Assembly (NCBI RefSeq): GCF_028623165.1
Contig: NZ_CP117768.1
Span: 6,142,001 to 6,206,000, forward strand
DNA from: Nostoc sp. UHCC 0926
GTDB lineage: Bacteria > Cyanobacteriota > Cyanobacteriia > Cyanobacteriales > Nostocaceae
Length of the DNA stretch: 64,000 bases
Direction: 5' to 3'
Part shown: one piece after another, positions 9,206-17,204 of the stretch
How positions within the stretch are numbered: the first letter of the stretch is position 1
Layout of the letters: each line of letters begins with the position of its first letter
The notes under the pieces: model-generated
Told to the model about the DNA's origin: nothing
The model's input: the letters and a program-made list of their open reading frames with translations, nothing else
Database searches by the model: none
Made by a program: the position numbers and the translations under genes

Positions 9206-11407
9206 TCAGCGATTAATGATCTGGATATCATGATTTGAACGCAGATTGGTATTAGCCCAAGAACATATTAAACCTTCCGATCCTGGGTCAATCAATTGTT
9301 CTGGCGATGGTTGTCGTCGCCAATTTTCTCCTTGCTTGCGGATGGGAAACAGCAAAACGGGGCCTAAATGACGCACGCCCGGGGTTTGTTGCAGTAACGC
9401 CACAATATCCGATGTATAAACAGGTCGCCCAAATGGCCAACCTTTGCCGTCGATTCCTCCAGTTAATGGATTTAAATATTTATACAGCGATCGCCTTAAA
9501 TTGCGGCGAATTTCTTCTCTGGCAAAAGGGTTGTCATAGGCTGGCTCTAAAGCAACTTCTGTCTGTACAGAAACACCTACGTAATTCGGTTCTTCTAATT
9601 CTATTTGTACCCCTAATAACCGTCTTTCATCTAAGTAACTGATAATTTGCTCTTGTAGGGCATTACTCAGAGCAAACTCTTCTGGTGTCATCCCATTGCC
9701 TTGGGCGATCGCATCTGTATTTGCGAATGGAACTATCAGCAAACTAACTATACCAGCTTGTCTTTGAGAATTTGCTGGCAAACAGCGGACACGCGCGATC
9801 GCACCATTCCCCGCCTGTTGAGCTAAAACTTCAAAATCTTCCGCAGTGACGGCGCGATCGCGGGTGCGGAGGATGCGGGGAGCCTTGATCACAGCTTGCT
9901 CAAGTGATTCCGCATCCGCACCATTGATTGCTGGTACATGATTGATCACACTAGTAATATACGGATATGCAGACTTCAAAAACTGGATTGTTCCAGCTTG
10001 AACATTGCCTTCTCTACCACCGCCTGTACGATAAGCAACCATTTTAATCTCTGAGTCACGGGGAGGAATCGCCCCGTACTGGTGTTCAGATTGATTGTTT
10101 TCCAGGGTACTAACTTGTACAAATGTGTCATTTAGTGCTGGTTGCTGGATTCGTGATCGCACCTGTGTTTGCTGTTTAAGTTGGCTAGGTTCACGAATCA
10201 GCGGCCCAAATTGGATTGTACCAGTGATCGAATCGATGCTGTAATGAAAGTGATGCGACCTGGAATCAGCAAAATCTCTCACCTCAGTCCACTTCTGAGG
10301 CAATCCACCAGCGGGAGTAACTAAGATATATTCATTTTCTCTGCGTTCTAAAATCGGTGCGCTTTGTAATTCAAAAGTCTGTCCGGGTTTACCCTCACTA
10401 ATTCCTAGACGCTCATCTTGAATGAAAGTACTGTGACTAGCCCGTACCGTACCACCCATTGACTGCACTGCTAAACCAGTAATTCGTGGTGGACGATTGT
10501 AACCAGATTGATTTGTTTCTGTGACAGTAAAGGTACAGCGTAGCCAGCGACCCCGGTAAGAGGTAAAGTTGGTAACAGGCCAATTTCGCGGTAAATGCAA
10601 ACGGACATCTGCTCCTTGAGACGGGTTCCCACCTTGTTCAGCGAGTTCGTAAAAACTGAAGCCACGAGTGTCATCATCTGACTCTTGCAATAAAACTGGT
10701 TGCCAATGTTCTCCATCCCAAGCTTCCCACTTCCGAGGCGGTTGATTGGGGTTAATACCAGCAGGCGTAGCTGCGGCTCCTTGGAAAGTAATATCTAGAA
10801 CATTACCATCTAAAGGATCATCAGAAGCGATCGCTAAATAAAAGCAGTTACCAGGCTGGGGTTCCTCTTCAAATATCGATAGTTCACTGCCTGTCCAGAA
10901 ACCGTCAGATTCACGAGTCCATGAACTTGTGACTCTTTCTCGCAGAGTTTGGGGAATGTCTTCGGCGATTTGGGCAGTTAAGAAGTGCTGTATCCGGGGT
11001 ATGCCAATAATTAGAGGAGAATCTGTACTAAAGGTAATAGCTTCTGTGGTTTCAGTTTGGATAGTTGAAGCTTCTAATCCTGCCGGAATAGTGTAGGCTT
11101 CAGGCAGTGCAGCGCTTAAATAAAAAGTTAATTCCGTGCGGGCTGGGGCGGCAGGCTGGAGACGAATACCCAGTAATTCTAAGAAAGCTACATAATTTTT
11201 TCGAGGTACTTGGTTAAATCTGAGCAACATCTGGTCAGTTAACCAAGCAAATAACTCAATTAGCGTAATCCCTGGATCACTGAGGTTATGGTCTGTCCAT
11301 TCTGGACAGTAGCGAGGAATACGCATAATACATTCTTCCACCAAATCATCGAAGGCGCGATCGTCTAAGTTGGAAGAAGGTAATTTCGGTAAAAAGTCAA
11401 AGTTCAC
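9206..11407 (-). CDS. cis11: eCIS baseplate assembly protein, baseplate J family (Cis11)
   Basis: A 733-residue baseplate wedge protein. The N-terminus has CPEWTDHNLSDPGITLIELF and FAWLTDQMLLRFNQVP, the signature of the putative baseplate assembly family. The central region is beta-rich (about 190-430) and the C-terminal third is baseplate J-like (RTGGGREGNVQAGTI, RTRDRAVTAEDFEVLA, VYTSDIVALLQQTPGV). The start is GTG at 11407, preceded by AGGAA and overlapping the stop of the gp25 gene by four bases (GTGA), so translation is probably coupled. In the particle it should contact gp25, Cis12 and the sheath base. Confidence 0.92.
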   Translation of the reverse strand: MNFDFLPKLPSSNLDDRAFDDLVEECIMRIPRYCPEWTDHNLSDPGITLIELFAWLTDQMLLRFNQVPRKNYVAFLELLGIRLQPAAPARTELTFYLSAALPEAYTIPAGLEASTIQTETTEAITFSTDSPLIIGIPRIQHFLTAQIAEDIPQTLRERVTSSWTRESDGFWTGSELSIFEEEPQPGNCFYLAIASDDPLDGNVLDITFQGAAATPAGINPNQPPRKWEAWDGEHWQPVLLQESDDDTRGFSFYELAEQGGNPSQGADVRLHLPRNWPVTNFTSYRGRWLRCTFTVTETNQSGYNRPPRITGLAVQSMGGTVRASHSTFIQDERLGISEGKPGQTFELQSAPILERRENEYILVTPAGGLPQKWTEVRDFADSRSHHFHYSIDSITGTIQFGPLIREPSQLKQQTQVRSRIQQPALNDTFVQVSTLENNQSEHQYGAIPPRDSEIKMVAYRTGGGREGNVQAGTIQFLKSAYPYITSVINHVPAINGADAESLEQAVIKAPRILRTRDRAVTAEDFEVLAQQAGNGAIARVRCLPANSQRQAGIVSLLIVPFANTDAIAQGNGMTPEEFALSNALQEQIISYLDERRLLGVQIELEEPNYVGVSVQTEVALEPAYDNPFAREEIRRNLRRSLYKYLNPLTGGIDGKGWPFGRPVYTSDIVALLQQTPGVRHLGPVLLFPIRKQGENWRRQPSPEQLIDPGSEGLICSWANTNLRSNHDIQIINR

Positions 11408-11826
11408 GATTCCTCCCCAGCTGAAACCAAATAATAAGGATAAACAAAACTATAAATATCGGGCCCGTCTTTGAGTCGATAATTGATGATGATATCCACT
11501 CTGCCACGTACAGGGTCGGGATCGGCGATAACTTCATCGATAATAATGCGCGGTTCCCAAACTTCTAAAGCTTCCAAGACATAAAGACGGATTCGCAGTA
11601 GGGTCTCGCTATTCAAGGTTGCAAACGCCAATTCTGACAAGCGAGATCCAAAGGTCGGTCGATAAAGCCGCTCACCTACTCCAGTGCGAAGGATAATCCA
11701 AATAGATTCTTTAACTTTTTGATCTTCACGGCTAAGTTGTATCCCACCTTGCACATTTAAATGCAGTGGATAAGCCAAACCTGTCCCTAAATAGTCTTTT
11801 TGCCCACCATAAACCATATCTGGCAC
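11404..11826 (-). CDS. cis9: eCIS baseplate protein, gp25/lysozyme-like family (Cis9)
   Basis: A 140-residue protein of the T4 gp25 family, the baseplate ring that nucleates the sheath. Family motifs are IWIILRTGVGERLYRPTFGS, the ALEVWEPRI helix and the final DIIINYRLKDG strand. The GTG start at 11826 gives MPDMVYGG; an ATG nine bases later (11817) is equally possible because no strong ribosome binding site separates them. An IS200/IS605-type element lies directly upstream, so expression depends on readthrough or a new promoter. Confidence 0.9.
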   Translation of the reverse strand: MPDMVYGGQKDYLGTGLAYPLHLNVQGGIQLSREDQKVKESIWIILRTGVGERLYRPTFGSRLSELAFATLNSETLLRIRLYVLEALEVWEPRIIIDEVIADPDPVRGRVDIIINYRLKDGPDIYSFVYPYYLVSAGEES

Positions 11827-11844
11827 TTAGACAGCTGTTACATG

Positions 11845-11862
11845 GATATCTTTAAAGATATC
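11845..11862. repeat. 18-bp perfect palindrome upstream of gp25 gene
   Basis: GATATCTTTAAAGATATC is a perfect palindrome 19 bases before the GTG of the gp25 gene and between that gene and the IS element. It could be an operator or a short hairpin; nothing in the sequence decides. Confidence 0.5.
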
Positions 11863-11968
11863 GGCACACAAGGTTTAAGCCTATTCGCCAAAGGTCGAGA
11901 TTGAATAGGAAAGGGGCTAACCCACGATTTGTCGCAAGTGTAGTATGAATATATCCGTTTTTTGACAC

Positions 11969-11992
11969 TCCCCGCAGCTATTGCCGAGGGGA
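11969..11992 (-). ncRNA. Terminal hairpin of the IS element, likely 3' part of the TnpB guide RNA region
   Basis: TCCCC and GGGGA arms surround a loop with an inner GCA/TGC pairing, overlapping the tnpB stop codon. In TnpB elements the right end and the 3' end of tnpB give rise to the omega/reRNA that guides the nuclease. By position the guide would be the host sequence just below 11958. The RNA itself is inferred. Confidence 0.45.
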
Positions 11993-13279
11993 TTCTAATT
12001 TCATCCTAGCTACTTGCTCTACCAGGCTTTCGCCAAGTAGCGTAGAGGTTACTAGTCCATTAGCGTTACTTTGGGACTGCCCGTCCCTAGCTCTTGCAAG
12101 ATTCAGAATATTCACCGCTGCGTTAACATCTCTATGCAACTCGCATCCACAAGCACATTTATGGGTACGAGTCGATAGAGACTTTTTGACAATTACACCG
12201 CAGCTACTACAGTTTTGACTGGTGTAATGAGGTGGTACAGCTACAGCTATCTTGTTAAATTTGCCAGCAAAATATTCAATCCATTGTCGAAACAAATACC
12301 AACTAGCATCACTAATCGATTTTGCCAAACAATGATTTTTAACCATATTTGAAACTCTTAAATTTTCGTAGGCTACTAAGTCGTTAGACTTGCATACGTT
12401 ACGCGCTATTCTCTTAGCGTGTTCATTCCGTTGCCTACTTACTTTTAAGTGTTTTTTGGCGTAGACAATTCTTGCTTTGCGTCTACCCGATGAACCTTTT
12501 ACCTTTTTGTAAATACGTTTTTGAGATTGCTTAATTGATGTTTCTGCTGTTCGCAAAAACTTAGGATTGGGTTCATGATCCCCATTGCTATCAGAATAGA
12601 ATGACTCTATGCCGACATCTAAGCCTATTTCAGTACCTGTTTTGGGTTGAATATCTACAACATCAACACCGACACAGAACTGAGCATAATACCCATCTGC
12701 GCGTCGGATTAGTCTTACTCGCTTAATATCTTTAACATCATATGTTTGTAAATCCCACTTACCCAAAAGTTTCAACTCACCAATACCTTTTTTGTCAGTA
12801 AAGGTGATGCGTCTTTTGCTTGGATGAAGCTTCCAGCCTGACGTTTTATATTCAGCACTTCTACAATCTTTCTGAAAGCGAGGATAGCCCGTCTTGGAAA
12901 ATCGCTCCACTTGGGGAGACCCCAAGACCGCGTTTTCCGCTTTCTTGCCTGTTCTTTTAGATTTACAATTATCGTAAAACCTGGATATAGCAAACCATCC
13001 ACGCTCTGCTGCTGATTGTACAGCCAGAGAATTTAGGTCAGCAACAAACTTAAATTCTTTGCGTAGTTCAGTGGAATACTTGTTAAGGGCAAACTTATCA
13101 ACTTTCAATTCTCTATCAGCATCCATCCAAAATCTAATCGCTTTGTTGCGGATGAATTGGCTAGTACGAATAGCATCATCGATAGCTCTATATTGAAATT
13201 GTTTGCCTTTGACTTTGTACTCCAGAACCAGCATCGTTTTTAATGTTGTTGCTAAACTCGTTTGTATTCGGTCTAGCAC
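11978..13279 (-). CDS. tnpB: TnpB, RNA-guided nuclease of IS605-type element
   Basis: The 433-residue protein is full length for TnpB. It has the N-terminal helix-turn-helix region (about 15-100) and a RuvC-like core with three acidic motifs: GLDVGIE (Asp), VAYENLRV (Glu) and HRDVNAAVNIL (Asp). A CxxC...CxC zinc finger (NCSSCG...HKCACGCEL) lies between the last two. All catalytic residues are present, so it is probably active. MLVLEYKVKGKQ, 16 codons into the frame (13231), is a likely alternative start because the upstream part overlaps the region before tnpA. TnpB uses an RNA made from the element end to cut DNA and maintain the transposon. Confidence 0.93.
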   Translation of the reverse strand: MLDRIQTSLATTLKTMLVLEYKVKGKQFQYRAIDDAIRTSQFIRNKAIRFWMDADRELKVDKFALNKYSTELRKEFKFVADLNSLAVQSAAERGWFAISRFYDNCKSKRTGKKAENAVLGSPQVERFSKTGYPRFQKDCRSAEYKTSGWKLHPSKRRITFTDKKGIGELKLLGKWDLQTYDVKDIKRVRLIRRADGYYAQFCVGVDVVDIQPKTGTEIGLDVGIESFYSDSNGDHEPNPKFLRTAETSIKQSQKRIYKKVKGSSGRRKARIVYAKKHLKVSRQRNEHAKRIARNVCKSNDLVAYENLRVSNMVKNHCLAKSISDASWYLFRQWIEYFAGKFNKIAVAVPPHYTSQNCSSCGVIVKKSLSTRTHKCACGCELHRDVNAAVNILNLARARDGQSQSNANGLVTSTLLGESLVEQVARMKLESPRQ

Positions 13280-13326
13280 TAATATACAATAGCTATATAC
13301 AAATTAGCAAGTATTATTTTAAAGTT

Positions 13327-13731
13327 ATGGCTAAGTTTTCTCCCGATGAGTATCGGCATGAGGGTAACGCAGTCTCGCTCTTGAACTACCATTTTGTGTT
13401 TATTCCTAAACGCCGTAAAAAAGTCCTAGTAGGGACTATTGCAGAGAAACTACAAGAGATTATTTTTGAGGTTTGCGTTGAGAACAGATGGAAAGTTATT
13501 GCACTGGAAATTATGCCAGACCACGTTCACATGTTTGTAAATGCAAAGCCTAGTGATGACCCAAGCAAGATTATTCGGTTAATTAAAGGTCGAGCATCAC
13601 ATGTGCTGAGAAAAGAATTTCCAGAGCTAATGAAACTACCAACTCTCTGGACGCCTAGTTATTTCGTAAGCACGGCAGGCAATGTTTGCACAGAAACAGT
13701 GAAGCGATATATTGAGCAACAAAAAGCTTGA
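13327..13731 (+). CDS. tnpA: TnpA, IS200/IS605 Y1 (HUH) transposase
   Basis: A 134-residue single-strand transposase. The HUH motif is in MPDHVHMFVNAKP, the catalytic Tyr in VKRYIEQQ near the C-terminus, and WTPSYFVSTAGN is the conserved strand before it. The frame opens further upstream at 13243, but the family start matches MAKFSPDEYRHEGNAV, so I use the ATG at 13327. Length and motifs are intact. It is transcribed away from tnpB. Confidence 0.93.
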   Translation: MAKFSPDEYRHEGNAVSLLNYHFVFIPKRRKKVLVGTIAEKLQEIIFEVCVENRWKVIALEIMPDHVHMFVNAKPSDDPSKIIRLIKGRASHVLRKEFPELMKLPTLWTPSYFVSTAGNVCTETVKRYIEQQKA

Positions 13732-13761
13732 AGGCAGGGTAAACCCTGCTGTTAGCCTTCA
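13729..13761 (+). repeat. Subterminal hairpin after tnpA
   Basis: GAAGGC (overlapping the tnpA stop) pairs with GCCTTC, and inside it CAGGG-TAAA-CCCTG forms a perfect stem. IS200-type transposases recognise such subterminal hairpins. It may also terminate tnpA transcription. Confidence 0.6.
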
Positions 13762-13765
13762 TCCC

Positions 13766-13993
13766 CGGTCTGTTCGCGCTTGCGTCTCCCCTTGGGAGAA
13801 GCACAGAATACGGTGCTACGCACCTGTTCTTCCAGGGTTTTCGGCATCCGCCTTATAATACGCTATACAAGTTAGAAGAGAAGCTGTAGACATCACATCT
13901 GACTTTATGCAGCATTAAAGTTACTCGGCAAACACCTTCCACTCTTGACTCCCGATGCTAAACTCCTCAAAGTTTAAATTACCAACTGCATTT
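13766..13993. other. Spacer between IS element and PAAR gene
   Basis: Contains short dispersed-repeat-like sequence (GCGTCTCCCCTTGGGAGAAGC, with inverted halves near 13783-13803). No gene is seen. The other IS end probably lies within the first 100 bases. Confidence 0.4.
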
Positions 13994-14380
13994 TCAAGGG
14001 ATGAATACGGTTGTTTGACCGGGGTTAATTACCGTAATCACGCCCGCCCACGCACACATTAATTTAGATAAATTATTCAGCGCTGGGCTTTTGCCAATCA
14101 GAACAGTAGGCGAACCTGGTATCCACGGGGCGGGTATCACGGGCACACAAGGCATGGGAGTCAACACGCCAAAGGCGGCTGCGGTAGCGGATGCAACTTC
14201 TGGATTTGCGAGAGATAAACACATACCAAAAGGCATGATATTAACCAACGGCTTGTTATCCAAAATGTTAGCATCTGGTGTACGAGTCAATACCCGGTTG
14301 ATTGGCAGAACTACCAACGAACTTGGTGCTACACCAAAGCTACATTTGAGCGTTGCGCCAGAACATACTTGCAGAGCCAT
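13994..14380 (-). CDS. cis10: eCIS PAAR-like tip protein, DUF4280-like (Cis10)
   Basis: A 128-residue Pro/Gly/Ala-rich protein with the DUF4280/PAAR-like pattern: MALQVCSGATLKCSFGVAP at the start, NIMPFGMCLSLANP in the middle, and PCVPVIPAPWIPGSP plus CAWAGVITVINPGQ at the end. Cys6, Cys13, Cys54, Cys78 and Cys108 could bind the metal or form the sharpened cone on the spike. A ribosome binding site AAGGG lies upstream of the ATG. It follows the VgrG-like gene, its expected partner at the particle tip. Confidence 0.85.
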   Translation of the reverse strand: MALQVCSGATLKCSFGVAPSSLVVLPINRVLTRTPDANILDNKPLVNIMPFGMCLSLANPEVASATAAAFGVLTPMPCVPVIPAPWIPGSPTVLIGKSPALNNLSKLMCAWAGVITVINPGQTTVFIP

Positions 14381-14545
14381 AGTTTATTCCCTTCACCAAT
14401 TAACATACAAACAATTTATAATTTGCTATGATGTTTCGCCGAAAATTACGAATTACATTAGCGTAGCGTTAGCGAGTATTTGTACCCTTACAGGGAAGCA
14501 AGCTACGCGCAACATCTTGTAGAGAGCGTCATGACAAATTAGTAA
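14381..14545. repeat. Dispersed-repeat material between spike and tip genes
   Basis: The stretch 14459-14512 (GCGTAGCGTTAGCGAG... AAGCAAGCTACGCGCAAC) matches the style of short repeats elsewhere in this window (37870-37905, 44240-44275). The GCGTAGC/GCTACGC ends are inverted. No gene is called. Confidence 0.5.
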
Positions 14546-16462
14546 TTAATTAAGTTTAATCAGCGAACCTTTGAGTGTAATAATGCCCTTAGCTTGAATG
14601 TCTATAGTTGTAAAAGCGTCTAATGACAGAGAACCTTTTGATGTCACAGAAACATTTTTATTTACATCGTTCATATTAATTTCATGACCGCCGCTTGATT
14701 GCACTAAAACAGATTTACTCATACGTGTGTCGTCCATTTTGATTGTATGACCACCTTTGGTTTGAATCACTATACACTCTTCACTATCATTGAGATAAAT
14801 TTGATGACCACTTATAGTTTCTAGGCGAATACCTTTTTTACTAATGTTACCAGCTTTAGCGCCTTTAGCACCTTTAGCACCTTTAGCACCTTTAGCACCT
14901 TTAGCGCCTTTAGCGCCTTTAGCACCTTTAGCACCTTTACCGCTTTTATTACCTGATTCATCCTCTTCGACAAACTGTAGAATATGTCCTACACGAGTTT
15001 TAAAGGTGCGTAATCTTACAAGACCTTTCGTCGTAACTGAGTCAACCACGTCTTCCGGTGGTGCATCCGTCCCGTTCCATACTCCGCCAATTATGTAGGG
15101 ACGGTAAATATCGCCATGCTCAAAACCTACCAAGACTTCATCCTTCACCTCTGGTAAACAGTCGAAACCTCTGTTAATTCCTGCTCCCAAAGCTACAACT
15201 CTCGCCCAGTCACTTGTATGTTTTTCTGTGAGGGTGGGAAACTGAACCTTCACTCTACCCCATCCCTCTGGGTCTTTGTTATCAGTTACAATTCCCACTA
15301 ATAAAGTCTGAGATGGCTGTAGGCGTTTTTGTGTAGATAGAGTTGTGAATAAGTCACCAGAACGTAGTCCCCGGACGCTGAAATCAGTGTAATAAACCCG
15401 CTTACTGTAGAAATGGCGGGTTTCTGTAACATAATACTCTCCACTATAGCGATCGCCCATACCCTTAATACTAATAATTCGCCCTGGTCGAATCTCAGGA
15501 TTACCTTCTGCCTTGGCATCTGCATAAACAAATTCTCCTCCCAGTTCATCACACAGAGCCTGAGCCATAGTATCTGCTTGTTTTTTAGTGGCAACAGGTT
15601 TATCTACAACAGTCATTTTGTAGGACTTAAGATTGGTAAATGCAGTACCAGTACTACTTCCTTGATTATTACCTGTTTTAGTTAGTTGCTCCTCTTTGTT
15701 AGCTGTTCCGGTAATCAATTGTTTCTTGGTATAGTCCCAGGCACGTACTTCCACAGAACTCACTTGTTCAGCACTGGTGACGCGAGTACTAAATTTATTA
15801 ATATCAACTAGCCATTCTAGTGGTAAAGGTTTTTGAGCTTTTGGTTTTGGTGCACAAAAATTTATTTTGCCATCTGTAACAAATAATTCAAAACCAATGC
15901 GGGCTGCCCTTTCCCGCAAAAACTCCATATTAGTTTGGTTTTCTTGGAAGACATACTCATTGACTGCGGTACTTTTCTCTACATTGCCAACTGTTATCCC
16001 TACTTCTTTAGCTATTGTTTCGACTATCTTGCCATCAGTTTGGTTTGAAAAAGAACGATTATAACGACCTCTGTGAAGACGATGGGAAATATCATAGCCC
16101 TGAACAATCATATCAGCTTCAGATTTTTCATTGAAGTGAACTTCCATCCCTGTAATTTCGCCTTCAATCAGTACATTTTCTATCTCATCTTTAAAATTCT
16201 TATCTTGAGTAGTACTCGAACTAAAACCCAACGTCACTTTTTTCCCAATTTTAAAAAACTGCTCATGTCGCCAAGGCTGGTTTTGTGGTTGGTCAGATGT
16301 AGGATTATAGCTATTATGTATTACTAGCGTAAACATCGCTGGTAAATGAAGGCTTTCTTCTATTGTCATTTGCAACACATCCTCCATTAATTCAGGAGAA
16401 GCGGCTTTTCCGTCTATCTTAATTTGAAGATTACTTAAATAAAGGCTTTCTTTAGTAGGCAT
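14546..16462 (-). CDS. cis8: eCIS spike protein, VgrG-like, with collagen-like insert (Cis8)
   Basis: A 638-residue central spike. The N-terminal half (about 1-370) is phage gpD/VgrG-like (VLIEGEITGMEVHFNEKSEA, TNMEFLRERAARIGFELFV). Then an OB-fold/gp5-like domain (about 385-465: GIVTDNKDPEGWGRVKVQFP, SDWARVVALGAG, DEVLVGFEHGD) and a C-terminal beta-helix (about 540-638) with repeating KGGHTIKM, SGGHEINM and KGSLSLDA. Between OB and helix, residues about 507-537 are ten Gly-Ala-Lys triplets, a collagen-like, very basic insert. The DNA there is a near-perfect 9-bp tandem repeat (14851-14943), probably length-variable. Confidence 0.92.
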   Translation of the reverse strand: MPTKESLYLSNLQIKIDGKAASPELMEDVLQMTIEESLHLPAMFTLVIHNSYNPTSDQPQNQPWRHEQFFKIGKKVTLGFSSSTTQDKNFKDEIENVLIEGEITGMEVHFNEKSEADMIVQGYDISHRLHRGRYNRSFSNQTDGKIVETIAKEVGITVGNVEKSTAVNEYVFQENQTNMEFLRERAARIGFELFVTDGKINFCAPKPKAQKPLPLEWLVDINKFSTRVTSAEQVSSVEVRAWDYTKKQLITGTANKEEQLTKTGNNQGSSTGTAFTNLKSYKMTVVDKPVATKKQADTMAQALCDELGGEFVYADAKAEGNPEIRPGRIISIKGMGDRYSGEYYVTETRHFYSKRVYYTDFSVRGLRSGDLFTTLSTQKRLQPSQTLLVGIVTDNKDPEGWGRVKVQFPTLTEKHTSDWARVVALGAGINRGFDCLPEVKDEVLVGFEHGDIYRPYIIGGVWNGTDAPPEDVVDSVTTKGLVRLRTFKTRVGHILQFVEEDESGNKSGKGAKGAKGAKGAKGAKGAKGAKGAKGAKAGNISKKGIRLETISGHQIYLNDSEECIVIQTKGGHTIKMDDTRMSKSVLVQSSGGHEINMNDVNKNVSVTSKGSLSLDAFTTIDIQAKGIITLKGSLIKLN

Positions 16463-16533
16463 AACTATTATTTTGCAACTATGAAATCTTCAGAGCAGTC
16501 TTTAATCATAAAGTAGTGATAAATTAGTCTTTA

Positions 16534-17166
16534 TCACTTTTTGGACTTTGATGACTTTTGTGAATTTGATGACTTTTGTGAATTTGATGGCGTTTGTGAA
16601 TTTTGTTTCCCAGTATTTCCTAGAGTACTACTTGGCTGACGCTCACGAGCTTCGGCTTTAGATAGAGATTGAGTTCCTCCAGGAAGGTTTTTTTGATCTA
16701 CTTCTTGCAAGGCTATATCTACCAGTGCCCTTACTGGTGTACCATCACTCAGAAACATATTTAAAGTGTAAGTTAGACTCGTGATTACACAATAAAAATA
16801 CTCTGTTTTCCATGTGAATATGTAAACAGGTGGACGACTGTCAGGTATTTTAGTGATACCTTCTACACCTTTTTTAATGTTGTCTATATACTTTTTCATC
16901 ACCGACTCTTTCGTTTCATAAGTATCATATAGTAACTGTTTAAGTGTGAAAGTGTAAGGCTCAATTGCCGAAAAATTTATCTTGGGAAGTAGAGTAGTTC
17001 CTCTATTACCATCGTCATTTTTCCACCTAACAGTGCGAGCAAAACTAATGTCTGTGGGATTAAACATTAATTCAATATCTGGTGCTTCCTTGTTATAAGC
17101 TAGAAGTTTGGCTTTCTCAAGTTGCGGTTGAAGCTTTTGAATAACAATAATTGCTGGACTTGGCAT
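16534..17166 (-). CDS. cis7: eCIS tube-spike adaptor in the LysM-protein position (Cis7)
   Basis: About 210 residues from MPSPAIIVIQKLQ. The first 165 match the CIS_tube / LysM-type tail protein: IELMFNPTDISFARTVRW, INFSAIEPYTFTLKQLLYDT and a SLTYTLNMFLSDGTPVRALV strand near 150. The start at 17166 has CGGAGA nine bases upstream and fits better than the in-frame upstream codon at 17211. Instead of the usual C-terminal LysM domain there is a Ser/Lys/Gln-rich tail (SQKSSNSQKSSKSKK). It should join the inner tube to the spike. It lies in operon with the spike gene. Confidence 0.8.
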   Translation of the reverse strand: MPSPAIIVIQKLQPQLEKAKLLAYNKEAPDIELMFNPTDISFARTVRWKNDDGNRGTTLLPKINFSAIEPYTFTLKQLLYDTYETKESVMKKYIDNIKKGVEGITKIPDSRPPVYIFTWKTEYFYCVITSLTYTLNMFLSDGTPVRALVDIALQEVDQKNLPGGTQSLSKAEARERQPSSTLGNTGKQNSQTPSNSQKSSNSQKSSKSKK

Positions 17167-17204
17167 TTGAGTATTTCTCCGAAAATTAATTATTGAATGG
17201 GAAT

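Larger units (their letters stand above)
11958..13765. mobile_element. IS200/IS605-type insertion sequence (tnpB and divergent tnpA)
   Basis: Two divergent genes, tnpB (minus) and the Y1 transposase tnpA (plus), form the classic IS605 arrangement. The tnpB end carries the typical terminal sequence TTGACACTCCCC followed by a hairpin (11969-11992). The tnpA end has a strong hairpin at 13729-13761 (GAAGGC...GCCTTC with inner CAGGG/CCCTG). The exact ends cannot be set without an empty-site comparison, so the limits are approximate. It sits inside the eCIS operon between the PAAR and gp25 genes, with tnpB in the operon direction. Confidence 0.8.
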
